DNA of 64,000 bases, taken from assembly GCF_000143415.4 (NCBI RefSeq), contig NW_003314286.1, positions 513,616 through 577,615 of the forward strand, in the 5' to 3' direction. Below are positions 11,282-22,304 of the stretch, piece after piece (within the stretch, counting starts at the first letter, position 1; each line of letters starts with the position of its first letter). The notes under the pieces are model-generated. The model worked only from the letters and a program-made list of their open reading frames with translations. It had not been told where the DNA came from and did not search any database. The DNA is from Selaginella moellendorffii. Lineage: Eukaryota; Streptophyta; Lycopodiopsida; Selaginellales; Selaginellaceae. A program made the translations under genes and the position numbers.

Positions 11282-11810
11282 TTGTGGGTGTATTTCCCTT
11301 TTTTCGAATGAGAGTGTGAATGAAGATCTATAAATTCTAGACAGTATGCTATGACAAACCCCTCAAGAATGTATTCTATAAAGAACCAAGTCTTTCTTTT
11401 ATATGTAATAAGCTTACATCAACGGTTATTTTTTTTCCTTTCAAACGGTTATATGGCTTTACATAGAATCTTATTTCAAATTTAATAATTTTTTAATTCT
11501 GACAAACCTAACATTTACAAGCCAGAAAGCATAGAGTACAAATTTAAAGAAGTGACAAGAATACTCTTTTTGCAAACATTTTATTTTATGTTCTAACAAA
11601 TGTCCCTATCATTGCATGTAGTAAATATTTAAATTATTAGAACAAAAAGTGTTCTTTAGAAATTTTTTATCTATATAATATATAAAGAGTTATTAAATTA
11701 TTAGGTTCGCCATAACCTTAAAATTTTAAAATTTATAATATTTGTACTAAATTACAATTGAAAATTGAGCTCAACTCGTGTGCTCAACTCTTCAACTCGT
11801 GAGCTCAAGT
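11282..11810. other. AT-rich right end of element M, no gene seen
   Basis: Noncoding AT-rich sequence ending in GAGCTCAA-type repeats (11765-11810) that pair imperfectly with 393-430. Confidence 0.6.
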
Positions 11811-11817
11811 ATGGTCC
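11811..11817. repeat. Right target-site duplication of element M (ATGGTCC)
   Basis: Exact match to 386-392. The sequence just outside encodes a Gly/Arg-rich segment on the minus strand that would precede the zinc knuckle at 89-394. Confidence 0.65.
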
Positions 11818-12112
11818 GCGCCCGCCACAACCATAGCCTCGCCCTTATCCTTGGGCTTGAGTAGTAGCAGCATCAACTTCCATTAGAATAGGACCATCAC
11901 CCACAAAAACTAGAGCTGAAGGACCAATGGTACACATCATCCTCAGGATTTCCGTGAAAGAACTCCGGCTGAACACAAGGATTGGCACTAAGAACAGGAG
12001 GAGTTGTACTATGTGCCATGAATGCTGCCATCAACTGAGTTTGGCTGTTCAATTGCAATCGCATAGCATCAAGCAATTGTACCAACTGCTACTCCAGAGT
12101 CAAAAGAGGAAG
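11818..12112 (-). pseudogene. Retrotransposon gag remnant, 5' piece
   Basis: The minus strand reads LLDAMRLQLNSQTQLMAAFM, then PEFFHGNPEDDVYHW, a gag capsid-like signature (PxFxGxPxDxxxWL type), then after frame breaks a Gly/Arg-rich stretch at 11818-11850. Such RG-rich segments typically precede the CCHC knuckle, which is found at 89-394 beyond element M. It is a fragment with stops. Confidence 0.5.
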
Positions 12113-13400
12113 AGATTGCTAATTTACTATGAAGATGAACGAAAAGGAAAAAACAATAGAAGAGAGATGAAAAAAGGCTAAAAGGAAAAGAAGATCTAAA
12201 CAATGCAAAAAGCTAGATCTTGAAAGGAAAGAACAAAAGAAAGGAAATGGAAAAAGTTAGATCTAGACAATGTAAAAGTTATATCTAAACCAAAAATCCC
12301 AAATTTGAGCACTCCTTAGGTGCCCCTCATCTCCACCAATTTGAGTGCATGAAATATAAAAAGGGAATAGAGAAAATGTGCATATTAATTAGCCCAAAAA
12401 CCCTAATTTATATACAAGAGCAAGTGGTCTGATTGAAACCAATATGACGGCTACCAAAATCCCACTATGCTAATATTAGTATATGGCATCATAGCCGTAC
12501 ACTTGGACCTCACAAGATCTAGATATTATTTAAATTACTATTTTGTTTAAAATACTTATTTGCCACTAAAACATTAAGAAAATATTCTTTAGTGTACCAA
12601 AATATTTTTAAAATATTCTTAATGACTCCTTTTGTTGACTTGGCTTTCTTTATTAGCAGATCCACTTGAAAGTACATTAAGTTGTACATTCTTGAGGTCA
12701 ATAGGAAGGCATTGATTTTCTTGTTACAACTTACAAGTTCTAAAAGCATTAGTTTGGTTTTTATACAAGATCCAAGTAGGACAACATGCTTAGAATACAA
12801 GGAATGGAGAGAGGCCACCTTGAAACAAAATCCATCACCTAGTAAGCTTTTAATAATTAGTTTTTTTGAATTGATCAAGTGTGCCCAATATCTCTATTTG
12901 TTTGTTCAAAGGCTATGAGAGACCAAAAGCAAATGCATTTAAACTTTGAAAGAATGTAAAGGTGACGTTTCCAATTTTGAAATTTTGTAAGAAAAAAAAG
13001 TTACTCATTTTAAAAGACTTTTAGCTATACAATTATGTAGCTAAATATGTTTACTAGCAAACCAAAATACCAAATAATATTAGTGTTTATACAATTTGAT
13101 TGTTACTGAAGATCATACAATTGATTTATATTGTGTTGGTTTTACCAATTGCTTTAGAATAACACTCTCTTTTCGTCCTCCTCTTGTGAATACTATTATT
13201 ATTATTATAAGCATTAGAAACATTCTTCATGGTTGCCTACAGATGCAGATGCTTGCCTATAGAAACTTGCTGGAGATGGTGGTCTTTCCAAAGCTCATCA
13301 CTCAAAAGGCTCTTGAAATGCAACAAAAGATGCCAGAATCTCCAAGGATGAGTATTAGAATGGTGAAGAGAAAAGATTAGCATTTTTGTTTTTTTGCTAA
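12113..13400. other. AT-rich DNA without a recognised gene
   Basis: Only short ORFs occur (for example 119 codons on the minus strand at 12519-12878) and none resembles a family I know. A purine-rich stretch lies at 12110-12290. It may be the decayed leader or long terminal repeat of the gag-bearing retrotransposon. Confidence 0.4.
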
Positions 13401-13473
13401 GGGGATGTAGCTCAGATGGTAGAGTGCTCGCTTAGCATGAGAGAGGCAGCGGGATCGATTCCCAGCATCTCCA
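13401..13473 (+). tRNA. tRNA-Ala (anticodon AGC), probably degenerate
   Basis: A 73-bp match to a nuclear tRNA-Ala: GGGGATG pairs with CATCTCC in the acceptor stem, the A-box-like TAGCTCAGATGGTAGAG is present, the anticodon loop is TTAGCAT, and the B-box-like GATCGATTCCC is present. The anticodon stem has one mismatch (CTCGC/GAGAG). The T stem has two mismatches at its base (GCGGG/CCCAG). The discriminator base A is present and no intron is seen. These mismatches suggest a pseudogene or a poorly functional copy. Confidence 0.65.
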
Positions 13474-14107
13474 AATATGTTCGATTATTGGATTGTTCCA
13501 AGTGTTTTGAGCGATTTTACTGGTGTTGACCTTTGGGGGAGCTATGGATGGATGTTGCACTGTGAGACCATCAAAACAGCAATGGATAGACATTTATCTT
13601 GTGTTTCTTTTTCCCACTTTTTTGCAAAAGGAAGTAGTTTGTGCACGCTGATAGCTTGTGTCTCCATGAGCTCCATAACTTGCATTCAATGAGTGCCAAG
13701 TTTCCAGAGGTTTGAAAAACGAGTGATTGTGAGATTAAATCGCTGTTCACATCTAGGTTTGGGCTTTTTGGCATGCTCAAGCCCGATAGCACCCTTGCTG
13801 ACAATCCACAGTCCACTCGTTTTTTTTTTCACAAAGCCAAAAGTACCTCTTTATTTTTTCGAAGTCAAGGGTTAGGTTATAATCTCTCGCTTGGATTTTT
13901 CTATTGTCGAAGCTCTTGTCAGGTAAGCTATGGTCTCTCGCGCTCACGCTGCCCCAATGCTTGCCCGCCGAGCTCAAGCGCCCTGGCATGGCGGCCATCA
14001 CCGAGCTTCACACCCGCGAGCTCCAGCTCTAGCTCCAGCACATCCAGCACACCACCATGGACACCAAGGCCACGAGCCAGTGCCAGCTTTAGCTCCAGTT
14101 CTTCAAG

Positions 14108-14677
14108 GTGACGCTCCAGATCGAGCCCCAGCGCCAGCTGCTTTCACATGGCCACCCTGCTCATCTAGCTCCAGCGCCTGCTATCCTCGATCATGCTCGC
14201 CACCACCATCCAGCTCCAGCAGCAGCAGTGTACCATCATCATAACGGTGATGGAGCTCCTCTGGTTGTTCACCACCATCACCATGGTCACCACCATGGTC
14301 ACCACCATGGAGGACGCCACAACCACCACCACCACCATCGTCGCGACGGTCACAATGCAGCAGTGGCCACACCAACACCCGCAGCAGTAGTTACAGTGGT
14401 TCGGAGGACGCCGTGGTCGCTGCTCCAGCTTCTTCTCTGGGTTTTGGTTGCGATCTTGGTGCTGCTCGCGTGCTTTTTGCTTGTGCGATGGATGTTATCT
14501 CGAAGGGAGCAGTGCAGTAATGTGATCTTTCAGGATCCCGGGTGGCAGATTGAAGTTGTGGTGGACGATCCTCCGACTGAGAAGAAACAGCTGGAAGCTC
14601 ACACTCGTGGTTTGCACAGCAATGGCACTCTAGGATTCTCCTCAAAGTGTCCTGCCAACACTGGCAGTGACGCATAA
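14108..14677 (+). pseudogene. His-rich ORF with a predicted membrane segment
   Basis: An open frame of 189 codons. The N-terminal part is His/Pro/Ala-rich because of CAC/CCA repeats (14270-14340). One hydrophobic stretch near residues 107-128 (LLQLLLWVLVAILVLLACFL) is followed by RWMLSRRE. The parallel frame in copy 2 (20604-20890) keeps both the His-rich part and the membrane segment, then diverges. Other frames of the same DNA are Gln/Leu/Thr-rich with stops. I do not recognise a family. It may be a repeat-driven open frame and not a protein. Confidence 0.25.
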
Positions 14678-15115
14678 GTCAGCACAGTGCATGCGTTGTC
14701 ACATGGAAGATTGTGTACAAACAATCTTCAAGGAGATGAAGTTGCAGAGCAAGAAGACAGCAGGCTCTTGCTCATGGACAGTGAAGATCACATACAAGGG
14801 TCAACTACCAGACTTGGAAGTTATTGCACAGCTGGCTCGGAACATGGACTGGAAAATAGAGCAAGAACCTACCACGTTTCGATTTGACTGAGCTATCCTC
14901 TAGAGTGACGGGGGAGCAGACGTTAGTGCACCTCCAAAGGCCAGAGAAGTTGCTTGAGACGAAAGGTTTGAGAAAAGGTAACGTACTACTTTTGCTCTCT
15001 GTTCTTGCAGGCGCTCAAATCTCAATTTCGATGAGAAGAAGCAGTGCAGGGCATAGCAGCCAGATAAGTTTCTCCAGAGTCAAGCCGGGAATCAAGCAAG
15101 TGCAATTGTGAAAGT

Positions 15116-15715
15116 ATGGTTGAAGTCTACACTGCGGCTTGCAACACAGGTTGTTCAACAGGATGGGACGAAGAACAGGATAGGTTGGTCTACCTCGCAA
15201 ATTGTGAATACAAAGCGGATGCATTCGTCACAAGCACCCTCGTGGACATGTGGAAGCATCAGAAGTGTTCAGGAGGACAAATAAACATGACGTTGGTTGC
15301 CTGGAACACGATCATCATGGGACAGCACGTCTTCTATCAGATGCAACGAGAAGCTGGCCTGCCTCCAAACACTGAGACTTTGCATGGAGTAGCAAAACAT
15401 CGTTTCCTGGGATATGCTGAGAACAACATTTGCTCTTGAGTGCTATGAGCAAGCCAGCAGCCAAACGCTCAGACTTTCATGGTGGCGCTCAAGGCACACA
15501 GCGACTTAGCAGAGAAGAGGCTCCACTCACAGATCTGGGAGAGAAATCTGGATGGAATCCACTACTCAGCATGCTTGCTCAATGAGAGAAAAGCTTTTCT
15601 TGGGAGGTTGGTAAACTTTGCAAGGAATGCAAGGTTGATGGAGCCGTCCATGAAATTCAAACAAAGGTGGTACCTGAAAAGACGCAAAAGGGTCTTAGCT
15701 GGCACACCATGGTGA
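15116..15715 (+). pseudogene. PPR protein debris, copy 1
   Basis: Frame fragments read CEYKADAFVTSTLVDMW...VAWNTIIMG...VFYQMQREAGLPPN, then TFMVALKAHSDLAEKRLHSQI in another frame. These are the P, L and S motif patterns of plant pentatricopeptide-repeat proteins, which bind organellar RNA. Frameshifts and stops separate the motifs, so this is not a working gene. Confidence 0.6.
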
Positions 15716-15774
15716 AGGATAAAAAATATGAGAGACAATACTTAGTATCATTCATTGAGTATTTTAATTGATCA

Positions 15775-15905
15775 ATGGTTATAAACATATTTATAATTTA
15801 TGAGTCAAGATTAATATTATTCCATATCAATAGTAGAATAAACAAGAATATACTAGAAAGTGTTTAGGAAAGATTATAAATTATAAATAAAAAGATTAAA
15901 TATCC
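15775..15905. repeat. AT-rich dispersed repeat, partial inverted copy
   Basis: Reverse complement of 3660-3860. Shared landmarks include AAGATTAATA, AGAATATACTAGAAAG and TTATAAATTATAAA. Confidence 0.65.
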
Positions 15906-15949
15906 TAGAATCTATATTTGAATACAAGTACTTCCCCAGCAAATGCTAG

Positions 15950-16423
15950 GTGGTTTACAAAGAGGTGGATGCACGGAGAGTTTTCGACCGGATGGAGAGG
16001 CACGATGTTGTCTTGTGGACAACGCTGATGCTCAGATACATCCAGGCGGAGCAAGCACCGGCTGCACTAGATCTCCTCTCGCAGATGCAGCAAGTCCAAG
16101 GCCTAGTACCCGACGCTCCAACTTACACTTCTGCGCTCCAGGCCTGTGGGAGCTCCAAGGCTTTGGAGACTGGAAGCGCCATCCACCAGCAGATCTGTCA
16201 TGCCGAGATGGAAGCCGAGGTGGTCGTCGTGAACTCTCTTCTGGGCTTCTACAGACAGTGTGGCTGCATGGCAGAAGCTTGTGAAGTTTTCAACTCAGTG
16301 GCCACAGCCAGCGTGGGACGCGACGCTGTAACTTGGAACGCAATCATCTCCAGCTACTCCCACCAGGGAGATGTAGCCTTGGCTCTCAGGCTCTTTAAGC
16401 GGATGCTGGAGGATCACTGGTAG
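15950..16423 (+). pseudogene. PPR protein fragment
   Basis: An open frame of 157 codons with about four PPR motifs: DARRVFDRMERHDVVLWTTL, a motif ending PDAPTYTSALQACGSSKALE, EVVVVNSLLGFYRQCGCMAE, and AVTWNAIISSYSHQGDVALA. The alternation fits the PLS class, whose members act in RNA editing or processing in organelles. It has no targeting peptide and no E/DYW end, and stops after LFKRMLEDHW. It follows AT-rich repeat DNA, so it is a truncated piece, though it could be transcribed. Confidence 0.6.
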
Positions 16424-16639
16424 TGTACTTCAGCTTCCCCTCCTTTGACAGCTCAAAGAACTCCTTTTACGCCTTCATGTTGCACACACCATCTGGTCAC
16501 TCACATACCTTGCATCACCCACACCCACTGCCATGGTGCGAGTCAGCTCCAGGATTCAAGCATAGCCCAGCTCTTCATTTCTGGTGCACTCCCTCACCAG
16601 CCCTGCCTGTGGTGCTGCTCATGCACTACTCGCAAGCGA

Positions 16640-16805
16640 GTTGATCCCGAAAGGAGCCTAGATTGTGTGCCCAACTACCATTCTACTTGCCCCTATTATC
16701 CCTGTGAGCACCTCCTCTAGGAGCTTACAGATGCACAGACTCTCACGGGAATGCCCATACAACTATGTCTAAGCAGAGCAGCCATGGAGCCCTAGGAGTG
16801 CATGG
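16640..16805. repeat. Direct repeat, copy 1
   Basis: Matches 18955-19173 (GAGTTGATCCC..., ACTACCATTCTACTTGCCCC, CATGGAGCCCTAGGAGTGCA), with an extra ~60 bp in the second copy. Noncoding. The surrounding 16424-17100 has no gene I recognise. Confidence 0.75.
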
Positions 16806-17109
16806 TGTAACACCTGTCACCACGCCCTCTTCCCTTCACTTGGACAAAAGAGTTCTAAGTGGTGCTGGCCTTGGAGGTGGCAGTGGTAATGCCAACTCAT
16901 GTCTTGAGACATAATCACACATGGGTTTTCTGTGTCAATCTACAAAAATAGGTGACAGTAGGAAAGTAGAAAAGTTTAAAATACAATCTTAGCTTACACT
17001 AAAATGGTCGATCACATCGCATAAATCTTGCTTGTTTGAAGAAAGTGCATACACCTGGAATACACAATACAAAAGACGTGAATCCCTCGCACGATAGAAA
17101 CCAATCTCG

Positions 17110-17232
17110 GTGATTTTTCAAGACAATAGTGTTGCTTCCAGCAGTGATTCTCTGCTTAATAACTATCATCTTGCCATATAGATTTGGCTTATAAGCATTT
17201 GACCCTTCATTTTTGAACTCTACCACTACCAA
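17110..17232 (-). pseudogene. SMC6-like exon fragment
   Basis: The minus strand reads ALVVVEFKNEGSNAYKPNLY then GKMIVIKQRITAGSNTIVLK. This resembles the segment after the Walker A region in SMC6 of the SMC5/6 DNA-repair complex (pattern: NxGxDAFKxxxYGxxIxIxxxI...VLK). A CAG acceptor lies just upstream (GTTCCAG then GTCTGC). I find neither the ATP-binding exon before it nor a matching exon after it, so it is an isolated captured or decayed exon. Confidence 0.45.
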
Positions 17233-17239
17233 AGCAGAC

Positions 17240-18580
17240 CTGGAACGGAAACAATGCTTGAAGAAAGTGCGGACAAATCAATTAAATCTTGACACAAACT
17301 GTACCAGAACGTGCATTGACACAAGATTTCAGATTTGGATTGCAAATTGGCAGCAGTGGCAGGGGCTCTCTCGCCATTTCATAAACCCTAGAAAAACATT
17401 ACAAAATAAAACCAATTTGCTTGATAAACTGCAAATGCAGTTATGGTCAACACATTTACATGCAACATGTGTCGCAGCGCTTTCTTCTTTCGCCCCATGC
17501 AGCTTGGCTGCCTCCCATTGGCCAGAAACAAACATCAGCACGACCTTCAGAAGGATGTGTTGATACAATATTATGATATATTTGACCATGGATTTTAAAG
17601 TTATAAGGACCATGATCTTTTACAATATCAATATTAGAAGACATAGATGCAAAAGCAAGAGCACTATTGTAGTGTTTAATATCAAATGGTAAAGGTGATC
17701 ATGATAATGATTATATACACCAATCAGTTGGACAGTCAGAAGCATCTAGAACCTTACATGCATGTCATTATGATGATTACATATATCAAGCAATATTAAA
17801 TCCACCACTCCCACCCATGAATACCACACTAGCAAGCCATAGCATTTATAATGACTTTAACATTATAAATTTTAATATCGGTAGTTTATCATTTGTTTGT
17901 ACTTTTTGTAATGCATTGCATTTTAAAGATGAAAACTCAATGTGTTGCCAGAATAACCAAGTTATATTACCTCCAATTTTAATATTTTGGTGTATAGAAT
18001 CATTATCATGATTATTTTGAACAGCTATAGTATGTGTATCATGATCAATCATAGTTTCAGAGGCATCTAAATCTCCATTAGATTGTTTACTATGTCATAT
18101 AGCTCTCAAAAGATGGCGGAGGCGAGGCATTTTCAGTCAGTTTGATTATAAATTTGAAGCTTATATATATATATTTTTAATCGAGTTTGTATAGAAGTTT
18201 ATGCAGAATAGAAATGCAGAGTACAGTTGGATATATATAAAATTCACAACTATGTAATGATCTGAAAGGAAAATATTAGACTTTTGTGAAGCACACTCAA
18301 GAATAACGGAATAACTCCAATGTTGTGTTTACCAATCTCTGCCTCATAATCCACAACTTTGCAATTTTGAGCTGCAGCCCCAAGTGTTGCTCCTACGCCA
18401 GCATCAGGTTACCTTGCACAGCATCCCAAACACCTAAGAAAGCCTATAAGCACGCATTGTTGAAACCAGCCCTCAAAATCTCGGAAACTGGAACTAAATT
18501 TTAGATTTGACGGAAGTAGTATCGGACGGAAAAAAAATCTCATCATAGAATACAAAGATATCCAAACTTACAACTTACCT
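17240..18580. other. No convincing gene; weak exon-like pieces
   Basis: AT-rich with short ORFs. Around 18380-18470 the minus strand has short acceptor/donor-like segments (GVWDAVQ and GATLGAAAQNCKVVDYEAE) that could be exons of the gene represented at 18590-18720. They cannot be identified. Confidence 0.3.
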
Positions 18581-18589
18581 TGATCTAAA

Positions 18590-18720
18590 AACGAAGCTAA
18601 ACCAGGCAATGCTTGCGGTGGCACCTCCTCTTTTGAGAGAACCTGGACATTAGTGCCATGTCGGATTTCCAAAACTTCAGGAGTAGTGTTGGCTGGCGCA
18701 GTAACTCGACAGCCCTACGT
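18590..18720 (-). pseudogene. Isolated exon-like ORF
   Basis: The minus strand is open for RVTAPANTTPEVLEIRHGTN, followed by VQVLSKEEVPPQALPGLASF and LDQ, then a good donor (CAAGGTAAG). Balanced amino-acid composition and the splice donor suggest a real exon, but no partner exon or family is recognised. Confidence 0.3.
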
Positions 18721-18954
18721 CAACTCAAAACATCTGATTCATACAAATAGAGTTGATCCCGAGCATGTGCTGAAACAACAATCCCTCACCAGGCCCAGCA
18801 GCAAGGGATTCCTCGGGAGAATCCGGGGATGAAGAGGGTGTGTCCTTGATAATTGCTTTCCTATAGGCCAAAGCTATAGAGCTCTTGAGGCAGTGGCGAA
18901 CAGGGATTAAAGCTTTGCTAAGTTGGAGATGAGCCAATTTGCCTCTCACAGTCC

Positions 18955-19173
18955 TGAGTTGATCCCAAGAGGAACTTGGATTGTGTGCCTGACTACCATT
19001 CTACTTGCCCCTATTACTTCCTCTAGGAGTTAGCTTGATCCACTCCGACATATTTGGCTCCACACAAAGCAAGAGGTTTCGAAAATGAACACTAAATCGC
19101 ATACACACAGACTCTCACAAGAATGCCCACACAACCTTGTCCGAGCAGAGTAGCCATGGAGCCCTAGGAGTGC
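18955..19173. repeat. Direct repeat, copy 2
   Basis: Second copy of 16640-16805, with a ~60-bp internal insertion (about 19030-19100). Confidence 0.75.
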
Positions 19174-19239
19174 ATGGACTTTAAATCTGTACAAGCCTAT
19201 TCACAAATGTATTTACATTAGTATATAGAATGTTTTTCA

Positions 19240-19530
19240 TTAGTATATATGGGACTTAATTTTCTCCAAGATTTTATTGTAGATTAGATGTTATATTCTT
19301 CTTTCAACCATGCCCTGTACATATATACAAACTTTATAATTACAATTCAAGTTTTTTAAATCTTTCTTGATTTCATATTAGTAGATGAGAAACAACAAAT
19401 ATATGAAGATTACAAGTATTTGGTCAAAGGAAGCAAAAATAACATACTCAAAGGCATTATAGTTAAAAGTAAAAGATCAACATCAAGCAACAATACCATC
19501 ATCATGAGTATATAATTCTTAGTTATGGAA
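19240..19530. repeat. AT-rich dispersed repeat, inverted partial copy
   Basis: Reverse complement of 3240-3510. Shared landmarks include TTTGGTCAAAGGAAGCAAA and GTAGATTAGATGTTATATTC. Confidence 0.7.
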
Positions 19531-20109
19531 GTGACACTGTAAATAGAAAGCTTTACAACAAAGTTGCAATTACACATAATTCTTTAAATGTTAAAATTTT
19601 AAATTAAATTAAAATTAAATATTAGAATTAGAAATTAAAATTTAAATGTTAGAAATGTCATTTTAAGTTCTATTTTGAACAACACATACCAAGTTGAAAT
19701 AAAATTTTCAACACCACAAATGCTTTATAGTTTCATGAGTAATGAAGCACAAAAACATTAAGGAGGTATTAGAATTATCTATAATGATGGCATAAATAAA
19801 GTTTAAATCATCTGAGAGAGGAGTTGCCTTCTCCGTTAAGAGTAAAGTTACATGAACACATAGAAAAATGCATTTAAGTTGAATACCATAATAAGCACAA
19901 TTGGTTGTGCTAGAGTTTAAAATGTACAAACACTTTAAAAAATTTAAACAAGTAATACCAGTTCATACATTTTAGTGGGTTGAAAGTAATGTTTACATGG
20001 AATATAAGTTTAGAACTACAGACTTAGTTACCATGGTGGTTTAGTCATTTTCTACATTTAAAGACTTTAATTATTTCTCAGATTAAGAACTACTAGCATT
20101 ATGACTCAC
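19531..20109. other. AT-rich DNA, no gene seen
   Basis: Only short frames. A run of A/T-only words at 19580-19680 is low complexity. Confidence 0.5.
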
Positions 20110-20603
20110 ATTCAATGAATGCCAAGTTTTCAGAGGTTTGAAAAAGCAAGTAAAAACATTTGTTCACATCTAGGTTTGGGCTCTTTGGCATGCTCAGTTC
20201 AAGTCCAACAATCCACAACGTCACAAGCTCTTGACTCTACTCTTTTTTTTTCCTCTTTCTCGCTTGGATTTTTCTACTGTCAAAGAGGTAAGCTATGGTC
20301 TCTCACGCTCATGCTGCCCCAACGCTTGCCCGCCGAGCTCAAGTGCCCTGGCATGGCAGCCATCACCGAGCTTCACACTCGCGAGCTCCAGCTCTAGCTC
20401 CAGCACATCCAGCACACCACCATGGACACCAAGGCCACGAGCCAGTGCCAACTTTAGCTCCAGTTCTTCAATGTGACACTCCAGTTTGAGCCCCAGCGCT
20501 AGCTGCTTTCGTTCACCCTGCTCGTGGCAACCCTCCTCATCTAGCTCCAGCGCCTGCTATCCTTGATCATGCTCGCCACTACCATCCAGCTCCAGCAGCA
20601 GCA

Positions 20604-20890
20604 GTGTACCATCATCATCACGGTGATGGAGCTCCTCTGGTTGTTCACCACCACCACCATGGTCACCACCATGGAGGACGCCACAACCACCACCACCACC
20701 ACCACCATCGTCGCGACGGTCACAATGCAGCAGTGGCCACACCAACACCTGCAGCAGTAGTTACAGCGGTTCAGAGGACGCCGTGGTCGCTGCTCCAGCT
20801 TCTTCTCTGGGTTTTGGTTGCGATCTTGGTGCTGCTCACGTGCTTTTTGCTCGTGCAATGGATGTTATCTCGAAGGAAGCAGCGCAGTAA
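20604..20890 (+). pseudogene. His-rich ORF, copy 2
   Basis: Same frame as the His-rich ORF at 14108: HHHH/GHHHGG repeats followed by the hydrophobic LLQLLLWVLVAILVLLTCFL. After about 20897 it runs into the PPR debris because the 600-bp middle segment is absent. Unrecognised and probably not functional. Confidence 0.2.
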
Positions 20891-20956
20891 TGTGATCTTT
20901 ACACTGCGGCTTGCAACACAGGTTGTTCAACAGGATGGGACTAAGAACAGGATAGG

Positions 20957-22020
20957 TTGGTCTACCTCGCAAATTGTGAATACAAAGCCGTATGCATTCG
21001 TCACAAGCAGCCTCGTGGACTGTGGAACCATCAGAAGTGTTCAGGAAGACAAAGAAACGCGACGTTGGTTGCCTGGAACACGAACATGCAAGTCTTCTAT
21101 CAGACGCAACGAGAAGCTGGCCTGCCTCCAAACGCTGAGACTTTGCATGGAGCAGCAAGACATCATTTCCTGGGATATGCCAAGAACAACCTTTGCTCTT
21201 TAGTGCTACGAGCAAACCGGCAGCCAAACGCTCAGACTTTCATGGTGGTGCTCAAGGCACGTGGCGACTTAGCAGAGAAGAGGCTCCACTCGCAGATCCG
21301 GGAGAGAAATCTGGACGGAATCCACTACTCACGTGCTCGCTCAGAGTGGAGACATGCCTGCCACTCAAGAAGTTTTCTACCCCAAGTTCAGAAGTACTCT
21401 GGCATCACTGTCACGATGACACTTCTTCTTGCACTACTCATTTGGAGTAACTGGAGAGTGCCTTACGAAGCATGATGGTCATAGGTACTATAGTGTTTTC
21501 ACTAGTTCATAGCTTTTTTATTTCGTCTTATAGCCTTCACAAGGTACTTCGTTTACGCAATTCTGTCAAGCTAGTTTAAAATCCTTATCTTCAAGCTGTT
21601 TTGAGGAAACTGAAACTTGGTAATGAAAAAATGCTTATCTCCTTACACATGGTAAGTATCTTCTTCTTTGACTTTTTCATCAATGACATGGATGGGAATG
21701 GACATACAATTTTATTGTGGAGAGGGTAGTAGTAGGTGTTACTCATGTTGCCTTGGAAGGTTATTTTTCATTTAGGTGCTTGGGAGTTGCCTGAGAACTA
21801 GGAGTGCTATGTCAGAATGAGGGAACTCCATCATATCACTGAAGGCATATGCTTTAATCTCATGGATCCAAAGAACTTAATCAAAATGAGAGAAAAGCTT
21901 TTCTCAGGAGCTTGTTAGTAAGCTTTGTGAGGAAAGAGTGTGATGCAAGGTTGATGGAGCGATCAATGAAACCCAAACCAATATGGTACCTGAAAACAAG
22001 CAAAAGGATCTTATGGTGAA
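20957..22020 (+). pseudogene. PPR protein debris, copy 2
   Basis: Fragments in several frames match those of copy 1: LANCEYKA, LVAWNTNMQVFYQTQREAGL, NAQTFMVVLKARGDLAEKRL. Stops and shifts separate them. 21480-21880 has no recognisable coding sequence. Confidence 0.55.
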
Positions 22021-22304
22021 GAGATAAAAATATTTGAGAAAATACTCTCAAGTCAAAGATAATGCAAATAGGGGTGCGATTCAGGAGTCTTGAAGTACAA
22101 TGGAATGGGAAAGCAGATGGGGAACCCTCGCTGCGCTGGGGTCTTTCAAAACCACTCTCCTGTTGGCGGTTCTAACGCACCGGTTCTGGCCATTTGGCGA
22201 CCACGGTGGGATGGATCGCTGAGAGAGATCAAGGAACAAGAACCCGGTAACCATTTGCAGAGATTCAAGAACTTCAAGAACCACTCTTTCTCTCCACATC
22301 GAGC

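Larger units (their letters stand above)
393..11810. mobile_element. Element M: 11.4-kb Mutator-like DNA transposon with cargo genes, decayed
   Basis: Its limits are set by the ATGGTCC duplication and imperfect inverted termini rich in TTGAG/GAGCTCAA (393-430 and 11765-11810). Inside are a small Ser/Thr-rich ORF (+, 725), a zinc-finger ORF (+, 1633), a ParB/methyltransferase-like pseudogene (-, 2485-7336), a SWIM-type transposase pseudogene (+, 7668-10702) and a second zinc-finger gene (-, 10842-11281). The two long genes diverge from a GC-rich hairpin at 7428-7495. Both carry several in-frame stops, so the element is not autonomous now. The transposase makes the superfamily Mutator-like; the terminal repeats are too imperfect to prove it. 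Confidence 0.65.
13690..15745. repeat. ~2-kb direct repeat unit, copy 1
   Basis: Shares its start (TGCCAAGTTTYCAGAGG), His-rich ORF, PPR debris and tail with copy 2 at 20110-22050 in the same orientation. Copy 1 has about 600 bp (14532-15128) that copy 2 lacks. Copy 2 has about 480 bp (21400-21880) missing here. The 13474-13690 stretch before it has no recognisable gene. Confidence 0.75.
20110..22050. repeat. ~2-kb direct repeat unit, copy 2
   Basis: See copy 1 at 13690-15745. The tail at 21880-22050 (AATGAGAGAAAAGCTTTTCT...GGTACCTG) matches 15580-15720. Confidence 0.75.

Noticed and set aside
22190-22210. Firm assignment of the gypsy primer-binding site and tRNA
   Set aside because: The sequence resembles an LTR edge, but no second LTR is in the window and no tRNA match can be confirmed by eye.
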